64,000 nt of DNA, taken from NCBI RefSeq assembly GCF_002968015.1, contig NZ_PUIP01000001.1:186001-250000 (forward strand). Reading direction: 5' to 3'. This DNA comes from Massilia phosphatilytica (GTDB lineage: Bacteria > Pseudomonadota > Gammaproteobacteria > Burkholderiales > Burkholderiaceae_D). The notes beneath the pieces were generated by a model, which worked only from the letters and a program-made list of their open reading frames with translations, made no database searches and was not told where the DNA came from. A program made the translations under genes and the position numbers. Below are positions 1 through 11,057 of the stretch, one piece after another (the stretch's first letter is position 1; each line of letters starts with the position of its first letter).

Positions 1-591
1 CAGCGTACAGTCGGCATCGGCGTCGTGACGCCGGAAGACGCGATGGGCATGGGGTTCTCGGGCCCGATGCTGCGCGGCTCGGGCATCGCCTGGGACCTGC
101 GCAAGGTCCAGCCGTACGCTGCGTACGACAAGGTCGAATTCGACGTCCCGGTCGGCACCAACGGCGACTCGTATGACCGCTACCTCGTGCGCATCGAAGA
201 GATGCGCCAGGCCAACCGCATCATCAAGCAGTGCGTCGCCTGGCTGAATGCGAACCCGGGTCCGGTCATGACGAACAACCACAAGGTCGCCCCGCCGTCG
301 CGCGTGGACATGAAGACCAACATGGAATCGCTGATCCACCACTTCAAGCTGTTCACCGAAGGCTTCCACGTCCCGCCGGGCGAAGCTTACGCGGCCGTCG
401 AACATCCGAAGGGCGAGTTCGGCATTTATATCGTGTCGGACGGCGCCAACAAGCCGTACCGACTGAAGATCCGCACCCCGGACTATGTCCACCTGCAGAG
501 CCTGGATGAAATGGCGCGCGGTCACATGATCGCCGACGCCGTCACCATCATCGGTACGCAGGACATCGTGTTCGGCTCGATCGACCGATAA
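1..591 (+). CDS. nuoD: NADH-quinone oxidoreductase subunit D, 3' part
   Basis: The window opens inside this gene; the frame is open from base 1 and closes with TAA at 589-591, so about 196 C-terminal residues are present. NuoD is the 49-kDa-type peripheral-arm subunit of complex I that, with NuoB, lines the quinone-binding site. The tail [14 protein letters not shown] is the typical NuoD ending. The position directly before nuoE, and the complete run nuoE to nuoN behind it, confirm the call. The N-terminal half lies outside the window, so nothing can be said about its start. Confidence 0.95.
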   Translation, partial: QRTVGIGVVTPEDAMGMGFSGPMLRGSGIAWDLRKVQPYAAYDKVEFDVPVGTNGDSYDRYLVRIEEMRQANRIIKQCVAWLNANPGPVMTNNHKVAPPSRVDMKTNMESLIHHFKLFTEGFHVPPGEAYAAVEHPKGEFGIYIVSDGANKPYRLKIRTPDYVHLQSLDEMARGHMIADAVTIIGTQDIVFGSIDR

Positions 592-608
592 GAAGGGTAG
601 AAAAGATT

Positions 609-1085
609 ATGTTATCTGAGCAGTGCTTGAAAAAAATCGACCGCGAGTTGGCCAAGTATCCGGCCGACCAGCGCCAGTCGGCCGTGATGGCCTCGCTGGC
701 CCACGCACAAGTCGAAAAGGGCTGGCTGTCGCCGGAAACGATGCAGGAAGTGGCCGACTACATCGGCATGCCCGCGATCGCCGTGCAGGAAGTCGCCACC
801 TTCTACAACATGTACAACATCAAGCCGGTCGGTAAGCACAAGATCACCGTGTGCACCAACCTGCCTTGCGCCCTGTCGGGCGGCGAGCGCGCCGCCCACC
901 GCATCAAGGATGCCCTGGGCATCAATTTCCGCGAAACGACCGAGGACGGCCAGTTCACCCTGCTGGAAGGCGAGTGCATGGGCGCCTGCGGCGACGCGCC
1001 GGTCATGCTGGTGAATAACCACCGCATGTGCTCGTTCATGTCGGACGAGAAGATCGACGCCCTGCTGGAGGAACTGAACAAATGA
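609..1085 (+). CDS. nuoE: NADH-quinone oxidoreductase subunit E
   Basis: A 158-residue thioredoxin-fold [2Fe-2S] subunit of the NADH-dehydrogenase module (24-kDa type). The four cluster ligands are visible as C82, C87 (CTNLPC) and C123, C127 (GECMGACGD), the normal spacing for cluster N1a. It starts 17 bases after nuoD. Its stop TGA overlaps the nuoF start as ATGA at 1082-1085, so nuoE and nuoF are probably translationally coupled, in keeping with their 1:1 role in the NADH-oxidising head. Confidence 0.97.
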   Translation: MLSEQCLKKIDRELAKYPADQRQSAVMASLAHAQVEKGWLSPETMQEVADYIGMPAIAVQEVATFYNMYNIKPVGKHKITVCTNLPCALSGGERAAHRIKDALGINFRETTEDGQFTLLEGECMGACGDAPVMLVNNHRMCSFMSDEKIDALLEELNK

Positions 1086-2377
1086 CCAGCCTGCACGACC
1101 GCCACATCAATCCGCTGATCCTGAAGGATCTGAACGGCGACAACTGGCACCTGGAAGACTACGTCAAGCGCGGCGGCTATTCCGCGCTGCGCCGCATCCT
1201 GGAAGAGAAGATCACGCCCGAGGCGATCATCGCCGACCTGAAAACGTCCGGCCTGCGCGGCCGCGGCGGCGCAGGCTTCCCGACCGGCCTGAAGTGGAGC
1301 TTCATGCCGCGCCAGTTCCCGGGCCAGAAATACCTCGTCTGCAACACCGACGAAGGCGAACCGGGCACGTTCAAGGACCGCGACATCATCCGCTACAACC
1401 CGCACGCGCTGATCGAAGGCATGGCCATCGGTGCGTACGCGATGGGCATCACCGTGGGCTACAACTACATCCACGGCGAGATCTTCCAGGAATACCTGCG
1501 CTTCGAAGAGGCGCTGGAAGAGGCGCGCGCCGCCGGCTTCCTGGGCGACAAGATCATGGGTTCGGAGTTCTCGTTCCAGCTGCACGCGCACCACGGCTAC
1601 GGCGCCTACATCTGCGGCGAAGAAACCGCGCTGCTGGAATCGCTGGAAGGCAAGAAGGGCCAGCCGCGCTTCAAGCCGCCGTTCCCGGCCTCGTTTGGCC
1701 TGTACGGCAAGCCGACCACGATCAACAACACGGAAACGTTCGCAGCCGTCCCGTTCATCCTGAACATGGGCGCGGCCGAGTACATGGGGCTGGGCAAGCC
1801 GAACAACGGCGGCACGAAGATCTTCTCGATCTCCGGCGACGTCGAGCGTCCGGGTAACTATGAAGTCCCGCTCGGTACCCCGTTCGCCAAGCTGATGGAG
1901 CTGGCCGGCGGCATGCGCGGCGGCAAGAAGATCAAGGCCGTCATCCCGGGCGGTTCGTCGGCACCGGTCGTGCGCGGCGACATCATGATGCAGACCGACC
2001 TGGACTACGACTCGATCGCCAAGGCCGGTTCGATGCTGGGTTCGGGCGCCGTGATCGTCATGGACGAGACCCGCTGCATGGTCAAGTCGCTGCTGCGCCT
2101 GTCCTACTTCTACTACGAGGAATCGTGCGGCCAGTGCACGCCGTGCCGTGAAGGTACGGGCTGGATGTACCGCATGGTCCACCGCATCGAACATGGCCAG
2201 GGTCGTCCGGAAGACATGGACATGCTGAACTCGATCGCCGACAACATCCAGGGCCGCACCATCTGCGCGCTGGGCGATGCCGCCGCGATGCCGGTTCGCG
2301 CCATGATCAAGAACTTCCGCGAAGAATTTGAATATCACGTCGAGCACAAGCACTGCCTGGTGCCGACTTACCTCTAA
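1082..2377 (+). CDS. nuoF: NADH-quinone oxidoreductase subunit F
   Basis: A 431-residue FMN- and NADH-binding subunit (51-kDa type), the electron entry point of complex I. The glycine-rich [13 protein letters not shown] segment (flavin/NADH site) and [15 protein letters not shown] near residue 350, followed by a later cysteine in TICALGD, give the four ligands of the [4Fe-4S] cluster N3. The frame is open further upstream to 1028, but the ATG at 1082 is preferred: it overlaps the nuoE stop as ATGA and gives the usual family N-terminus. Confidence 0.97.
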   Translation: MTSLHDRHINPLILKDLNGDNWHLEDYVKRGGYSALRRILEEKITPEAIIADLKTSGLRGRGGAGFPTGLKWSFMPRQFPGQKYLVCNTDEGEPGTFKDRDIIRYNPHALIEGMAIGAYAMGITVGYNYIHGEIFQEYLRFEEALEEARAAGFLGDKIMGSEFSFQLHAHHGYGAYICGEETALLESLEGKKGQPRFKPPFPASFGLYGKPTTINNTETFAAVPFILNMGAAEYMGLGKPNNGGTKIFSISGDVERPGNYEVPLGTPFAKLMELAGGMRGGKKIKAVIPGGSSAPVVRGDIMMQTDLDYDSIAKAGSMLGSGAVIVMDETRCMVKSLLRLSYFYYEESCGQCTPCREGTGWMYRMVHRIEHGQGRPEDMDMLNSIADNIQGRTICALGDAAAMPVRAMIKNFREEFEYHVEHKHCLVPTYL

Positions 2378-2398
2378 ACCAGGTCAGGTAACGATCAA

Positions 2399-4729
2399 AT
2401 GGTTGAAATCGAATTAGACGGCAAGAAAGTCGAAGTCCCACCAGGTTCGATGGTGATGGACGCCGCAAACAAACTGGGAACCTACATCCCGCACTTCTGC
2501 TACCACAAGAAGCTGTCCATCGCGGCAAACTGCCGCATGTGCCTCGTGGAAGTGGAAAAAGCGCCGAAGCCGCTGCCTGCCTGCGCCACCCCGGTCTCGC
2601 CGGGCATGATCGTGCGCACGCACAGCGACAAGGCCGTGCAGGCGCAGAAATCCGTCATGGAATTCCTGCTGATTAACCACCCGCTGGATTGCCCGATCTG
2701 CGACCAGGGCGGCGAATGCCAGCTGCAGGATCTGGCCGTCGGCTACGGCAAGGGCGAATCGCGCTACCAGGAAGAAAAGCGCGTCGTGGCACCGAAGGAA
2801 GCCGGTCCGCTGATCTCGATGGAAGAGATGAGCCGCTGCATCCAGTGCACCCGCTGCGTGCGCTTCGGCCAGGAAGTGGCCGGCGTGATGGAATTCGGCA
2901 TGCTGGGCCGCGGCGAGCACTCGGAAATCACGACGTTCGTGGGCAAGTCGGTCGACTCGGAAGTGTCGGGCAACATGATCGACCTGTGCCCGGTCGGCGC
3001 GCTGACCAGCAAGCCGTTCCGCTATTCCGCACGTCCGTGGGAACTGCAGCGCCGCCGTTCGGTGTCGCCGCACGACTCGCTGGGCACGAACCTGATCGTC
3101 CAGGTCAAGGGCGGCAAGGTGATGCGCGTGCTGCCGCTGGAAAACGAGAACATCAACGAGTGCTGGCTGTCGGATAAAGACCGCTTCTCGTACGAAGCCC
3201 TCGACAACGCGTCGCGCCTGACGCAGCCGATGCTCAAGCAGGACGGCAAGTGGATCGAGACCGATTGGCAGACGGCGCTGGAATACGTCGCCCACGGCCT
3301 GCGCAACATCCGCCACGAACACGGCGCCGACAGCATCGCTGCCATCGGCACCGCGCACTCGACCGTCGAAGAATTGTTCCTGCTGCAGAAAGCCATGCGT
3401 GGCTTCGGCATCGAGAACGTCGACTTCCGCCTGCGCCAGACCGACTTCGCGCTGGACGGCAAGGTTGTCCCGCACCTGGGCATGCCGATCGCCGAACTGT
3501 CGACCCTGTCGCGCGTGCTGGTCGTCGGCTCGTTCCTGCGCAAGGACCACCCGCTGGCCGCGACGCGCCTGCGCGCCGCCGTGAAATCGGGCGCCAAGCT
3601 GTCGATCGTCCACGGCTCCGCTGACGACAATCTGATTCCGACCGCGAACCGCATCATCGCCGCACCGAGCGACTGGCTCGCAGCGCTGACGGAAATCGCC
3701 GTCGCCGTCGCTGCCGCCAAGGGCATCGCAGCGCCGGCCGGCTTCGAAGGCGTGACCGCCGGCGACGCTGCCAAGGCCGTGGCCGCCACGCTGGTCGTGG
3801 AAAACGCCGCCGACCTGCCGGGCGCTGTCCTGCTGGGCAATGCCGCGATGTACCACCCGCAGGCGTCGAAGCTGCACGCCGTCGCCGAGTGGATCGCTGC
3901 CGAGACGGGCGCCAAGTTCGGTTACTTCGTCGACGCTGCCAACACCGTTGGCGGCTACCTGGTCAACGCGACGTCGAAGAACGCCGCGAACCTGTTCGCG
4001 CAGCCGAAGAAAGCGTACGTGCTGCTGAACGCCGAACCGGAACTGGATGCCGCCAACCCGGCGCAAGCGATCAAGGCCCTGCGTGGCGCCGAGATGGTCG
4101 TCGCGCTGTCGGCATTCAAGCATGGCGGCGACTACGCCGACGTGCTGCTGCCGATCTCGCCGTTCAGCGAGACCGCCGGCACCTTCGTCAACTGCGAAGG
4201 CCGCGCACAGAGCTTCAACGGCACCGTCAAGCCGTTGGGCGAAACCCGTCCGGCCTGGAAAGTGCTGCGCGTGCTGGGCAACCTGCTGGGCCTGCAAGGC
4301 TTCGATTACGAGAACTCGGAATCGATCCGCGACGAAGCCCTCGGCAAAGGCAACACGGACCTGTCCGCGAAGCTGAACAACGTCGCGAAGCTGGAACCGG
4401 CCGGCGCGTTCTTCGGCAATGGCGAGCCACTGGAACGCCTGGCCGACGTGCCGATCCACTTCGCCGACGCCGTCGCGCGCCGTTCCGAACCGCTGCTGCG
4501 CACGGCCGACGGCCAGGCGCCGCTGGCGACCCTCTCGGCCAAGCTGGCCGAGAAGCTGGGCGTGAACGCCGGCGACCAGGTCACGGTATCGCAAGGGCAG
4601 GGCAGTGTCGTGCTGACGGCCAACATCGACGCGCGCCTGCCGGCGAACGTCGTGCGTGTCGCGGCCGCCCACGAATCGACTTCGGTACTGGGCGACATGT
4701 TCGGTCCGATCAACGTAGCTAAAGCATAA
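2399..4729 (+). CDS. nuoG: NADH-quinone oxidoreductase subunit G
   Basis: A 776-residue large iron-sulfur subunit (75-kDa type). The N-terminal ferredoxin-like region carries CYHKKLSIAANCRMC with a later PACATP (the [2Fe-2S] cluster). Then come HPLDCPICDQGGECQLQD and CIQCTRCVRF (the [4Fe-4S] clusters), followed by a molybdopterin-oxidoreductase-like domain that in complex I has lost its cofactor. It links the NADH module electronically to NuoI. It lies 21 bases after nuoF and 21 before nuoH, inside one operon. Confidence 0.97.
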   Translation: MVEIELDGKKVEVPPGSMVMDAANKLGTYIPHFCYHKKLSIAANCRMCLVEVEKAPKPLPACATPVSPGMIVRTHSDKAVQAQKSVMEFLLINHPLDCPICDQGGECQLQDLAVGYGKGESRYQEEKRVVAPKEAGPLISMEEMSRCIQCTRCVRFGQEVAGVMEFGMLGRGEHSEITTFVGKSVDSEVSGNMIDLCPVGALTSKPFRYSARPWELQRRRSVSPHDSLGTNLIVQVKGGKVMRVLPLENENINECWLSDKDRFSYEALDNASRLTQPMLKQDGKWIETDWQTALEYVAHGLRNIRHEHGADSIAAIGTAHSTVEELFLLQKAMRGFGIENVDFRLRQTDFALDGKVVPHLGMPIAELSTLSRVLVVGSFLRKDHPLAATRLRAAVKSGAKLSIVHGSADDNLIPTANRIIAAPSDWLAALTEIAVAVAAAKGIAAPAGFEGVTAGDAAKAVAATLVVENAADLPGAVLLGNAAMYHPQASKLHAVAEWIAAETGAKFGYFVDAANTVGGYLVNATSKNAANLFAQPKKAYVLLNAEPELDAANPAQAIKALRGAEMVVALSAFKHGGDYADVLLPISPFSETAGTFVNCEGRAQSFNGTVKPLGETRPAWKVLRVLGNLLGLQGFDYENSESIRDEALGKGNTDLSAKLNNVAKLEPAGAFFGNGEPLERLADVPIHFADAVARRSEPLLRTADGQAPLATLSAKLAEKLGVNAGDQVTVSQGQGSVVLTANIDARLPANVVRVAAAHESTSVLGDMFGPINVAKA

Positions 4730-4750
4730 AAGCAGGGGAGCCCAAGCAAA

Positions 4751-5833
4751 ATGTCGGTACCTGACATGATCAACAACCTGAACAGCAGCGGCGCGAGCCT
4801 GCTCGGCACGACGGCATGGCCGCTCGTGTGGACGCTGCTGAAAATCGTCGTCGTCCTGCTGCCGCTGATGGGCCTCGTGGCCTATCTCGTGCTGTGGGAG
4901 CGCAAGCTGATCGGCTGGATTCACATCCGTGTCGGCCCGAACCGCGTGGGCCCCGCCGGCCTGCTGCAGCCGATCTCGGACGCCCTGAAGCTGCTGCTGA
5001 AGGAAATCGTGATCCCGGCGAAAGCCACCGCGAGCCTGTTCGTGATCGGCCCGCTGATGACCATCATGCCGGCGCTGGCCGCATGGTCCGTTATTCCATT
5101 CGGCCCGGAAGCGGCACTTGCCAACGTGAACGCCGGCCTGCTGCTGCTGCTGGCGATCACGTCGATGGAGGTGTACGGCATCATCATCGCCGGCTGGTCC
5201 GCGAACTCGAAGTACTCGTTCATGGGCGCGATGCGCGCATCGGCGCAGATGATCTCGTACGAAATCCCGATGGGCTTCGTGATGGTCGTCGTGCTGATGG
5301 TGTCGGGTTCGCTGAACTTCTCGGACATCGTCACGAGCCAGGAGCGCGGCATGTTCGCCGCCCACGGCGTGAACTTCCTGTCGTGGAACTGGCTGCCGCT
5401 GCTGCCGCTGTTCATCATCTACATCACGTCCGGCCTGGCCGAGTGCAACCGCCACCCGTTCGACGTGGTGGAAGGCGAATCGGAAATCGTGGCCGGCCAC
5501 ATGGTCGAATACTCGGGCATGTCGTACGCGATGTTCATGCTGGCCGAGTACGCCAACATGATCCTCGTCGGCACGCTGGCATCGATCATGTTCCTGGGCG
5601 GCTGGTCCGCACCGTTCTCGTTCCTCGAATTCGGCGCTGTCGGCGGTTTCTTCTGGCTGTTTGCCAAGATGTTCCTGATCGTCTCGCTGTTCATCTGGGT
5701 CCGCGGCACCTTCCCGCGCTACCGCTATGACCAGATCATGCGTCTCGGCTGGAAAGTGTTCATTCCGCTGACCCTGATCTGGCTGGTGCTGGTCGCCGGC
5801 TGGATGCAGACGCCGTGGAACATCTGGAAGTAA
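4751..5833 (+). CDS. nuoH: NADH-quinone oxidoreductase subunit H
   Basis: A 360-residue polytopic membrane subunit (ND1 type) forming the junction of the membrane and peripheral arms and part of the quinone channel. Typical signatures are the conserved [15 protein letters not shown] loop near residue 58 and the acidic loop [20 protein letters not shown], both strongly conserved in ND1. About eight hydrophobic helices are visible. A GGGGAG ribosome-binding site lies 8-10 bases before the ATG. Confidence 0.97.
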   Translation: MSVPDMINNLNSSGASLLGTTAWPLVWTLLKIVVVLLPLMGLVAYLVLWERKLIGWIHIRVGPNRVGPAGLLQPISDALKLLLKEIVIPAKATASLFVIGPLMTIMPALAAWSVIPFGPEAALANVNAGLLLLLAITSMEVYGIIIAGWSANSKYSFMGAMRASAQMISYEIPMGFVMVVVLMVSGSLNFSDIVTSQERGMFAAHGVNFLSWNWLPLLPLFIIYITSGLAECNRHPFDVVEGESEIVAGHMVEYSGMSYAMFMLAEYANMILVGTLASIMFLGGWSAPFSFLEFGAVGGFFWLFAKMFLIVSLFIWVRGTFPRYRYDQIMRLGWKVFIPLTLIWLVLVAGWMQTPWNIWK

Positions 5834-5846
5834 GGAAGCACACAAA

Positions 5847-6335
5847 ATGACACGAGTTAAAGAGATCCTCGGCAGCCTGATGCTGTCCGAGCTAATCAAG
5901 GGCCTGGCCCTGACCGGCAAGTACGCATTCTCGCGCAAGATCACGGTCCAGTACCCGGAAGAAAAGACCCCCATCTCGCCGCGCTTCCGCGGCCTGCATG
6001 CGCTGCGCCGCTACCCGAACGGGGAAGAGCGCTGCATCGCGTGCAAGCTGTGCGAAGCCGTATGCCCGGCGATGGCGATCACGATCGAATCGGCGCAGCG
6101 CGACGACGGCACCCGCCGCACGACGCGCTACGACATCGACCTGACCAAGTGCATCTTCTGCGGATTCTGCGAAGAATCGTGCCCGGTCGATTCGATCGTC
6201 GAGACGCAAGTGCTGGAATACCACGGCGAAAAACGCGGCGACCTGTACTACACCAAGGAAATGCTGCTGGCCGTGGGCGATCGCTACGAGAACGACATCG
6301 CCGCCGCACGCGAAGCCGATGCCAAGTATCGATAA
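5847..6335 (+). CDS. nuoI: NADH-quinone oxidoreductase subunit I
   Basis: A 162-residue TYKY-type ferredoxin subunit that passes electrons towards NuoB. Two classic [4Fe-4S] motifs are present: [13 protein letters not shown] and [13 protein letters not shown]. The N-terminal amphipathic stretch is the usual membrane-docking region. It begins 13 bases after the nuoH stop and is followed by nuoJ after 26 bases. Confidence 0.97.
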   Translation: MTRVKEILGSLMLSELIKGLALTGKYAFSRKITVQYPEEKTPISPRFRGLHALRRYPNGEERCIACKLCEAVCPAMAITIESAQRDDGTRRTTRYDIDLTKCIFCGFCEESCPVDSIVETQVLEYHGEKRGDLYYTKEMLLAVGDRYENDIAAAREADAKYR

Positions 6336-6361
6336 ATAACAAGAGGGCTCCTGCGTAAGTC

Positions 6362-7027
6362 ATGGATTTCACAACTGTTCTGTTCTACGTGTTCTCGGCC
6401 GTGATGGTGCTGGCCGGGTTGCGCGTCATTACCGCCAAGAACCCGGTCCACGCCGCGCTGTTCCTGGTGCTCGCGTTCTTCAACGCTGCCGGTATCTGGA
6501 TGCTGCTCAAGGCCGAGTTCCTGGCCATCGTGCTGGTACTGGTCTACGTCGGCGCCGTCATGGTGCTGTTCCTGTTCGTCGTGATGATGCTCGACATTAA
6601 TATCGACCGCATGCGTGAAGGCTTCTGGGGCTACCTCCCGGTGGCGTCCGGTGTCGGCGCACTGATCGTGCTGGAGATGGCTGCTGTCCTGTGGCGCGGT
6701 TTCCTGGGCCAGGGCGATGCACCGGCCGAGGCGACTGTCGGCCACATCGGCGGCACGCATGAACTGGGCCGCCTGATCTACACCCAGTACATCTACGGTT
6801 TCGAGATCGCCGGCCTGATCCTGCTGGTCGCCATCATCGCCGCCGTGGCGCTGACCCTGCGCAAGCGCAAGGACACCAAAGCCATCGACCCGGGCCTCGC
6901 CGTCCGCGTCAAGCGTAACGACCGTCTGAAGATCGTCAAGATGCAGACGGTGAACCAGAAGGCGATCGACGACGCGGCAATCGCTGCCGCAGCTGCTGCC
7001 GCCACTGCCAACAAGGAGGCGCAATGA
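6362..7027 (+). CDS. nuoJ: NADH-quinone oxidoreductase subunit J
   Basis: A 221-residue ND6-type membrane subunit with five predicted helices; [19 protein letters not shown] is the hallmark third helix. The C-terminus after the last helix is a charged then alanine-rich tail (about residues 160-221) that is longer than the membrane core needs. Its stop overlaps the nuoK start as ATGA at 7024-7027, indicating coupled translation with nuoK. Confidence 0.96.
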   Translation: MDFTTVLFYVFSAVMVLAGLRVITAKNPVHAALFLVLAFFNAAGIWMLLKAEFLAIVLVLVYVGAVMVLFLFVVMMLDINIDRMREGFWGYLPVASGVGALIVLEMAAVLWRGFLGQGDAPAEATVGHIGGTHELGRLIYTQYIYGFEIAGLILLVAIIAAVALTLRKRKDTKAIDPGLAVRVKRNDRLKIVKMQTVNQKAIDDAAIAAAAAAATANKEAQ

Positions 7028-7332
7028 CCCTGTCGCTCGCTCACTACCTGATCCTGGGCGCGATCCTGTTCGCGATCTCCGTGATCGGCATTTTCCTGAA
7101 CCGGAAGAACATCATCATCCTGCTGATGGCCATCGAATTGATGCTGCTGGCGGTGAACCTGAACTTTGTGGCGTTCTCGCATTATCTGGGCGACGCGGCA
7201 GGGCAGATCTTCGTGTTCTTCATCCTGACTGTCGCGGCCGCCGAATCGGCGATCGGCCTGGCGATCCTGGTGGTCCTGTTCCGTAACCTGGACACGATCA
7301 ACGTGGAAGACCTCGACAGCCTGAAGGGCTAA
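7024..7332 (+). CDS. nuoK: NADH-quinone oxidoreductase subunit K
   Basis: A 102-residue ND4L-type subunit with three membrane helices. The two buried glutamates used in proton transfer are visible in [15 protein letters not shown] and [11 protein letters not shown]. It overlaps nuoJ by four bases and is followed by nuoL after 45 bases. The length is normal for the family. Confidence 0.97.
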   Translation: MTLSLAHYLILGAILFAISVIGIFLNRKNIIILLMAIELMLLAVNLNFVAFSHYLGDAAGQIFVFFILTVAAAESAIGLAILVVLFRNLDTINVEDLDSLKG

Positions 7333-7377
7333 GCGGTTTGCTTGTCAACCTCCTGATAAATCAACAAAAGGTTCAAA

Positions 7378-9495
7378 ATGGCGGGGCAAATTATTAACCC
7401 TAATCTCTTGCTGGCGGTGCCACTGGCGCCGCTCGCGGGCTCGGCGATCGCCGGCCTGCTCGGCACCAAGTTCTTCGGCAACGTGGTCGGCCGCGTGGTA
7501 TCGCACTCCGCGACGATCCTCGGCGTCTTCATCGCCATGGTCATCTCGATCATGACGCTGAACCAGGTCATCGACGGCGCCACGTACAACGGCGACGTCT
7601 ACACCTGGATGACGATCGGCACCATGAAGATGTCGGTCGGCTTCAAGATCGACGCGCTGTCCGCGATGATGATGTGCGTCGTCACGTCCGTCTCGCTGAT
7701 GGTCCACATCTACACGATCGGCTACATGGCGGAAGACGACGGCTACAACCGCTTCTTCTCGTACATCTCGCTGTTCACGTTCTCGATGCTGATGCTCGTC
7801 ATGTCCAACAACTTCCTGCAGCTGTTCTTCGGCTGGGAAGCGGTGGGCCTGGTCTCGTACCTGCTGATCGGTTTCTGGTACACGCGTCCGACCGCGATCT
7901 TCGCGAACATGAAGGCGTTCCTCGTGAACCGCGTCGGCGACTTCGGCTTCATCCTCGGCATCGGCCTGCTGCTGGCCGCCACCGGCACGATGAACTACGA
8001 CGAGACGTTCGCCAAGGCGGGCGCGCTGTCGGCCATGTTCGTGCCGGGCACGACCTGGCCGCTGCTGACGGCTGCCTGCATCTGCCTGTTCATCGGCGCG
8101 ATGGGCAAGTCGGCGCAGTTCCCGCTGCACGTGTGGCTGCCTGACTCGATGGAAGGCCCGACCCCGATCTCGGCACTGATCCACGCCGCGACGATGGTTA
8201 CCGCCGGCATCTTCATGGTGACCCGCATGTCGCCGCTGTTCGAACTGTCGGATACGGCACTGTCGTTCATCATCGTCATCGGCTCGATCACCGCGCTGTT
8301 CATGGGCTTCCTGGGCATCATCCAGAACGACATCAAGCGCGTCGTCGCGTACTCCACGCTGTCGCAGCTGGGCTACATGACGGTCGCACTGGGCGTGTCG
8401 GCGTACAACGTCGCCGTGTTCCACCTGATGACCCACGCATTCTTCAAGGCGCTGCTGTTCCTCGGTGCCGGTTCGGTCATCATCGGCATGCACCACGACC
8501 AGGACATGCGCAACATGGGCGGCCTGCGCAAGTACATGCCGATCACCTGGATCACGTCGCTGCTGGGTTCGCTGGCACTGATCGGTACGCCGTTCTTCGC
8601 AGGTTTCTACTCGAAGGATTCGATCATCGAAGCCGTCGCCGCCTCGCACCTGTGGGGTTCGGGCTTCGCGTACTTCGCGGTCGTGGCCGGCGTGTTCATC
8701 ACGGCGTTCTACTCGTTCCGCATGTACTTCCTGGTGTTCCACGGTGAAGAGCGCTTCGGCAAGGCCCACGCGCACGACGATCACCACGCGCACCACGACG
8801 ACCACGCACATGACGGCGAAGGCAAGGACCCGACCGCGCTGCACGAGGCCACTGCCCACCACGAAGAAGACGAGGACGACCACGGCCACCACGGCCTGGC
8901 CCCGGGCCAGAAGCCGCACGAGTCGCCGCTGGTCGTGACCCTGCCGCTGATCCTGCTGGCGATCCCGTCCGTCATCATCGGCTTCTTCACGATCGGTCCG
9001 ATGCTGTTCGGCGACTTCTTCAAGAACGTCATCTACATCAACGCGGAACGCCACCCGGCGATGGAAGAGCTGGCGCACGAGTTCCACGGCGCCGCCGCGA
9101 TGGGCGTGCATGCGTTCACGTCGATCCCGTTCTGGCTCGCGCTGGCCGGCGTCGTCGCCGCGTTCTACTGCTACATGATCAATCCGCGCGTGCCGGCCGC
9201 CTTCTACAAGGCGCTGCGTCCGCTGCATACGCTGCTGGACAACAAGTACTACATGGACAAGTTCAACGAAGTCGTGTTCGCCGGTGGCGCACGCCTGCTG
9301 GGCAAGGGCCTGTGGCAGGTGGGCGACCGCGCGCTGATCGACGGCTTCGTCGTCAACGGCTCCGCGAAGCTCGTGGGCTGGTTCTCGACCATCGTCCGTA
9401 CGTTCCAGACTGGTTACATCTACCACTATGCGTTCGTGATGATCCTGGGCGTGCTGGGTACGCTGCTGTACTTCTTCCCGTTCTGGCACGCTTAA
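7378..9495 (+). CDS. nuoL: NADH-quinone oxidoreductase subunit L
   Basis: A 705-residue antiporter-like proton-pumping subunit (ND5 type) with about 16 helices and the long C-terminal lateral helix region. Signatures include FFGWEAVGLVSYLLIG and KSAQFPLHVWLPDSMEGPTP, containing the conserved Glu and Lys. An insertion at about residues 464-512 is extremely rich in His and Asp/Glu; it lies in a loop between helices and makes the protein longer than the E. coli type of roughly 610 residues. The ATG follows an AAAAGG site. Confidence 0.96.
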   Translation: MAGQIINPNLLLAVPLAPLAGSAIAGLLGTKFFGNVVGRVVSHSATILGVFIAMVISIMTLNQVIDGATYNGDVYTWMTIGTMKMSVGFKIDALSAMMMCVVTSVSLMVHIYTIGYMAEDDGYNRFFSYISLFTFSMLMLVMSNNFLQLFFGWEAVGLVSYLLIGFWYTRPTAIFANMKAFLVNRVGDFGFILGIGLLLAATGTMNYDETFAKAGALSAMFVPGTTWPLLTAACICLFIGAMGKSAQFPLHVWLPDSMEGPTPISALIHAATMVTAGIFMVTRMSPLFELSDTALSFIIVIGSITALFMGFLGIIQNDIKRVVAYSTLSQLGYMTVALGVSAYNVAVFHLMTHAFFKALLFLGAGSVIIGMHHDQDMRNMGGLRKYMPITWITSLLGSLALIGTPFFAGFYSKDSIIEAVAASHLWGSGFAYFAVVAGVFITAFYSFRMYFLVFHGEERFGKAHAHDDHHAHHDDHAHDGEGKDPTALHEATAHHEEDEDDHGHHGLAPGQKPHESPLVVTLPLILLAIPSVIIGFFTIGPMLFGDFFKNVIYINAERHPAMEELAHEFHGAAAMGVHAFTSIPFWLALAGVVAAFYCYMINPRVPAAFYKALRPLHTLLDNKYYMDKFNEVVFAGGARLLGKGLWQVGDRALIDGFVVNGSAKLVGWFSTIVRTFQTGYIYHYAFVMILGVLGTLLYFFPFWHA

Positions 9496-9511
9496 AAGAG
9501 AGAAAAACAAG

Positions 9512-11038
9512 ATGCAGTCTACGATTTCTACCTTTCCTCCTTACCTGAGCTTGTCGGTCTGGTTGCCGATCCTCTGCGGCATCATCGTGCTCGCAGTGGG
9601 TCGTGACAGCCGCGCGGGCTTCACCCGGCTGCTCGCGCTCGCCGGTTCGATCATCAGCTTCCTGCCGACGATCCCGCTGTTCACGCAGTTCAGCAACACG
9701 GCCCACGGCCCGCAGTTCGTGGAAAAAGCGGCCTGGATCGAGCGCTTCAACATCCAGTACTACCTGGGTATCGACGGCCTGAGCCTGTGGTTCGTGCCGC
9801 TGACCGCGTTCATCACGATCATCGTCGTGATCTCCGCGTGGGAAGTGATCCAGGAACGCGTGGCCCAGTACATGGGTTCGTTCCTGCTGCTGTCGGGCCT
9901 GATGATCGGCGTGTTCGTCGCGCTGGACGGCCTGCTGTTCTACTTCTTCTTCGAAGCCACGCTGATCCCGATGTTCATCATCATCGGCGTGTTCGGCGGC
10001 CCGAACCGCGTGTATGCGTCGTTCAAGTTCTTCCTGTACACGTTCATGGGCTCGTTGCTGACGCTGATCGCGATCATCTACCTGTACAACAAATCGAACG
10101 GCAGCTTCGACATCCTGGCATGGCACAACCTGCCGCTGACGATGAAGGAACAGGTCCTGATCTTCGTCGCATTCCTGATGGCCTTCGCCGTCAAGGTGCC
10201 GATGTGGCCGGTGCACACCTGGCTGCCGGATGCCCACGTGGAAGCGCCGACCGGCGGTTCCGTCGTGCTGGCCGCGATCATGCTGAAGCTCGGCGGCTAC
10301 GGTTTCCTGCGATTCTCGCTGCCGATCGCGCCTGACGCGTCGCACTACCTGGCCCCGCTGATCATCGTGCTGTCGCTGATCGCCGTGATCTACATCGGCC
10401 TGGTCGCGATGGTGCAGGTCGACATGAAGAAACTGGTCGCGTACTCGTCGATCGCCCACATGGGCTTCGTCACGCTCGGCTTCTTCATCTTCAACGAGAT
10501 CGGCGTGCAGGGCGGTATCGTCCAGATGATCTCGCACGGTTTTGTCTCCGGCGCCATGTTCCTGTGCATCGGCGTGCTGTACGACCGCCTGCACTCGCGC
10601 CAGATCGCCGACTACGGTGGCGTCGTCAACGTGATGCCGAAGTTCGCCGCGTTCTCCGTGCTGTTCGCGATGGCCAACTGCGGCCTGCCGGCGACGTCGG
10701 GCTTCGTGGGCGAATTCATGGTCATCCTGGGCGCCGTCAAGTTCAACTTCTGGACCGGCCTGCTGGCCGCCACCGCCCTGATCCTGGGTGCGGCGTACTC
10801 GCTGTGGATGGTCAAGCGCGTCGTGTTCGGCAAGATCGGCAACAAGCACGTGGCCGAACTGACCGACCTGAACGGCCGCGAGTTCTTCATGCTGGGCGTG
10901 CTCGCGATCCTGACCATCTACATGGGCCTGTATCCGGCGCCGTTCACCGACGCGCTGCAAGTGTCGGTGACGGACCTGCTGCAGCACGTGTCGGTCAGCA
11001 AGCTGCCGCAGGCAGTCGCTGCGGTCGCCGCGCACTGA
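9512..11038 (+). CDS. nuoM: NADH-quinone oxidoreductase subunit M
   Basis: A 508-residue antiporter-like proton-pumping subunit (ND4 type) with about 14 helices. Visible signatures are FFFEATLIPMFIIIG, with the conserved Glu, and KVPMWPVHTWLPDAHVEAPT, with the pumping Lys/His region. It begins 16 bases after nuoL behind a GAGAGAAA site and is followed by nuoN 19 bases after its stop, as usual for this operon. Confidence 0.97.
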   Translation: MQSTISTFPPYLSLSVWLPILCGIIVLAVGRDSRAGFTRLLALAGSIISFLPTIPLFTQFSNTAHGPQFVEKAAWIERFNIQYYLGIDGLSLWFVPLTAFITIIVVISAWEVIQERVAQYMGSFLLLSGLMIGVFVALDGLLFYFFFEATLIPMFIIIGVFGGPNRVYASFKFFLYTFMGSLLTLIAIIYLYNKSNGSFDILAWHNLPLTMKEQVLIFVAFLMAFAVKVPMWPVHTWLPDAHVEAPTGGSVVLAAIMLKLGGYGFLRFSLPIAPDASHYLAPLIIVLSLIAVIYIGLVAMVQVDMKKLVAYSSIAHMGFVTLGFFIFNEIGVQGGIVQMISHGFVSGAMFLCIGVLYDRLHSRQIADYGGVVNVMPKFAAFSVLFAMANCGLPATSGFVGEFMVILGAVKFNFWTGLLAATALILGAAYSLWMVKRVVFGKIGNKHVAELTDLNGREFFMLGVLAILTIYMGLYPAPFTDALQVSVTDLLQHVSVSKLPQAVAAVAAH

Positions 11039-11057
11039 TTAGAGGCACAACAACGAT

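Noticed and set aside
2414..5974. Very long open frame on the minus strand opposite nuoG and nuoH
   Set aside because: It mirrors GC-rich coding sequence of certain nuo genes, has an improbable Arg/His/Gln-rich composition and no recognisable domain.
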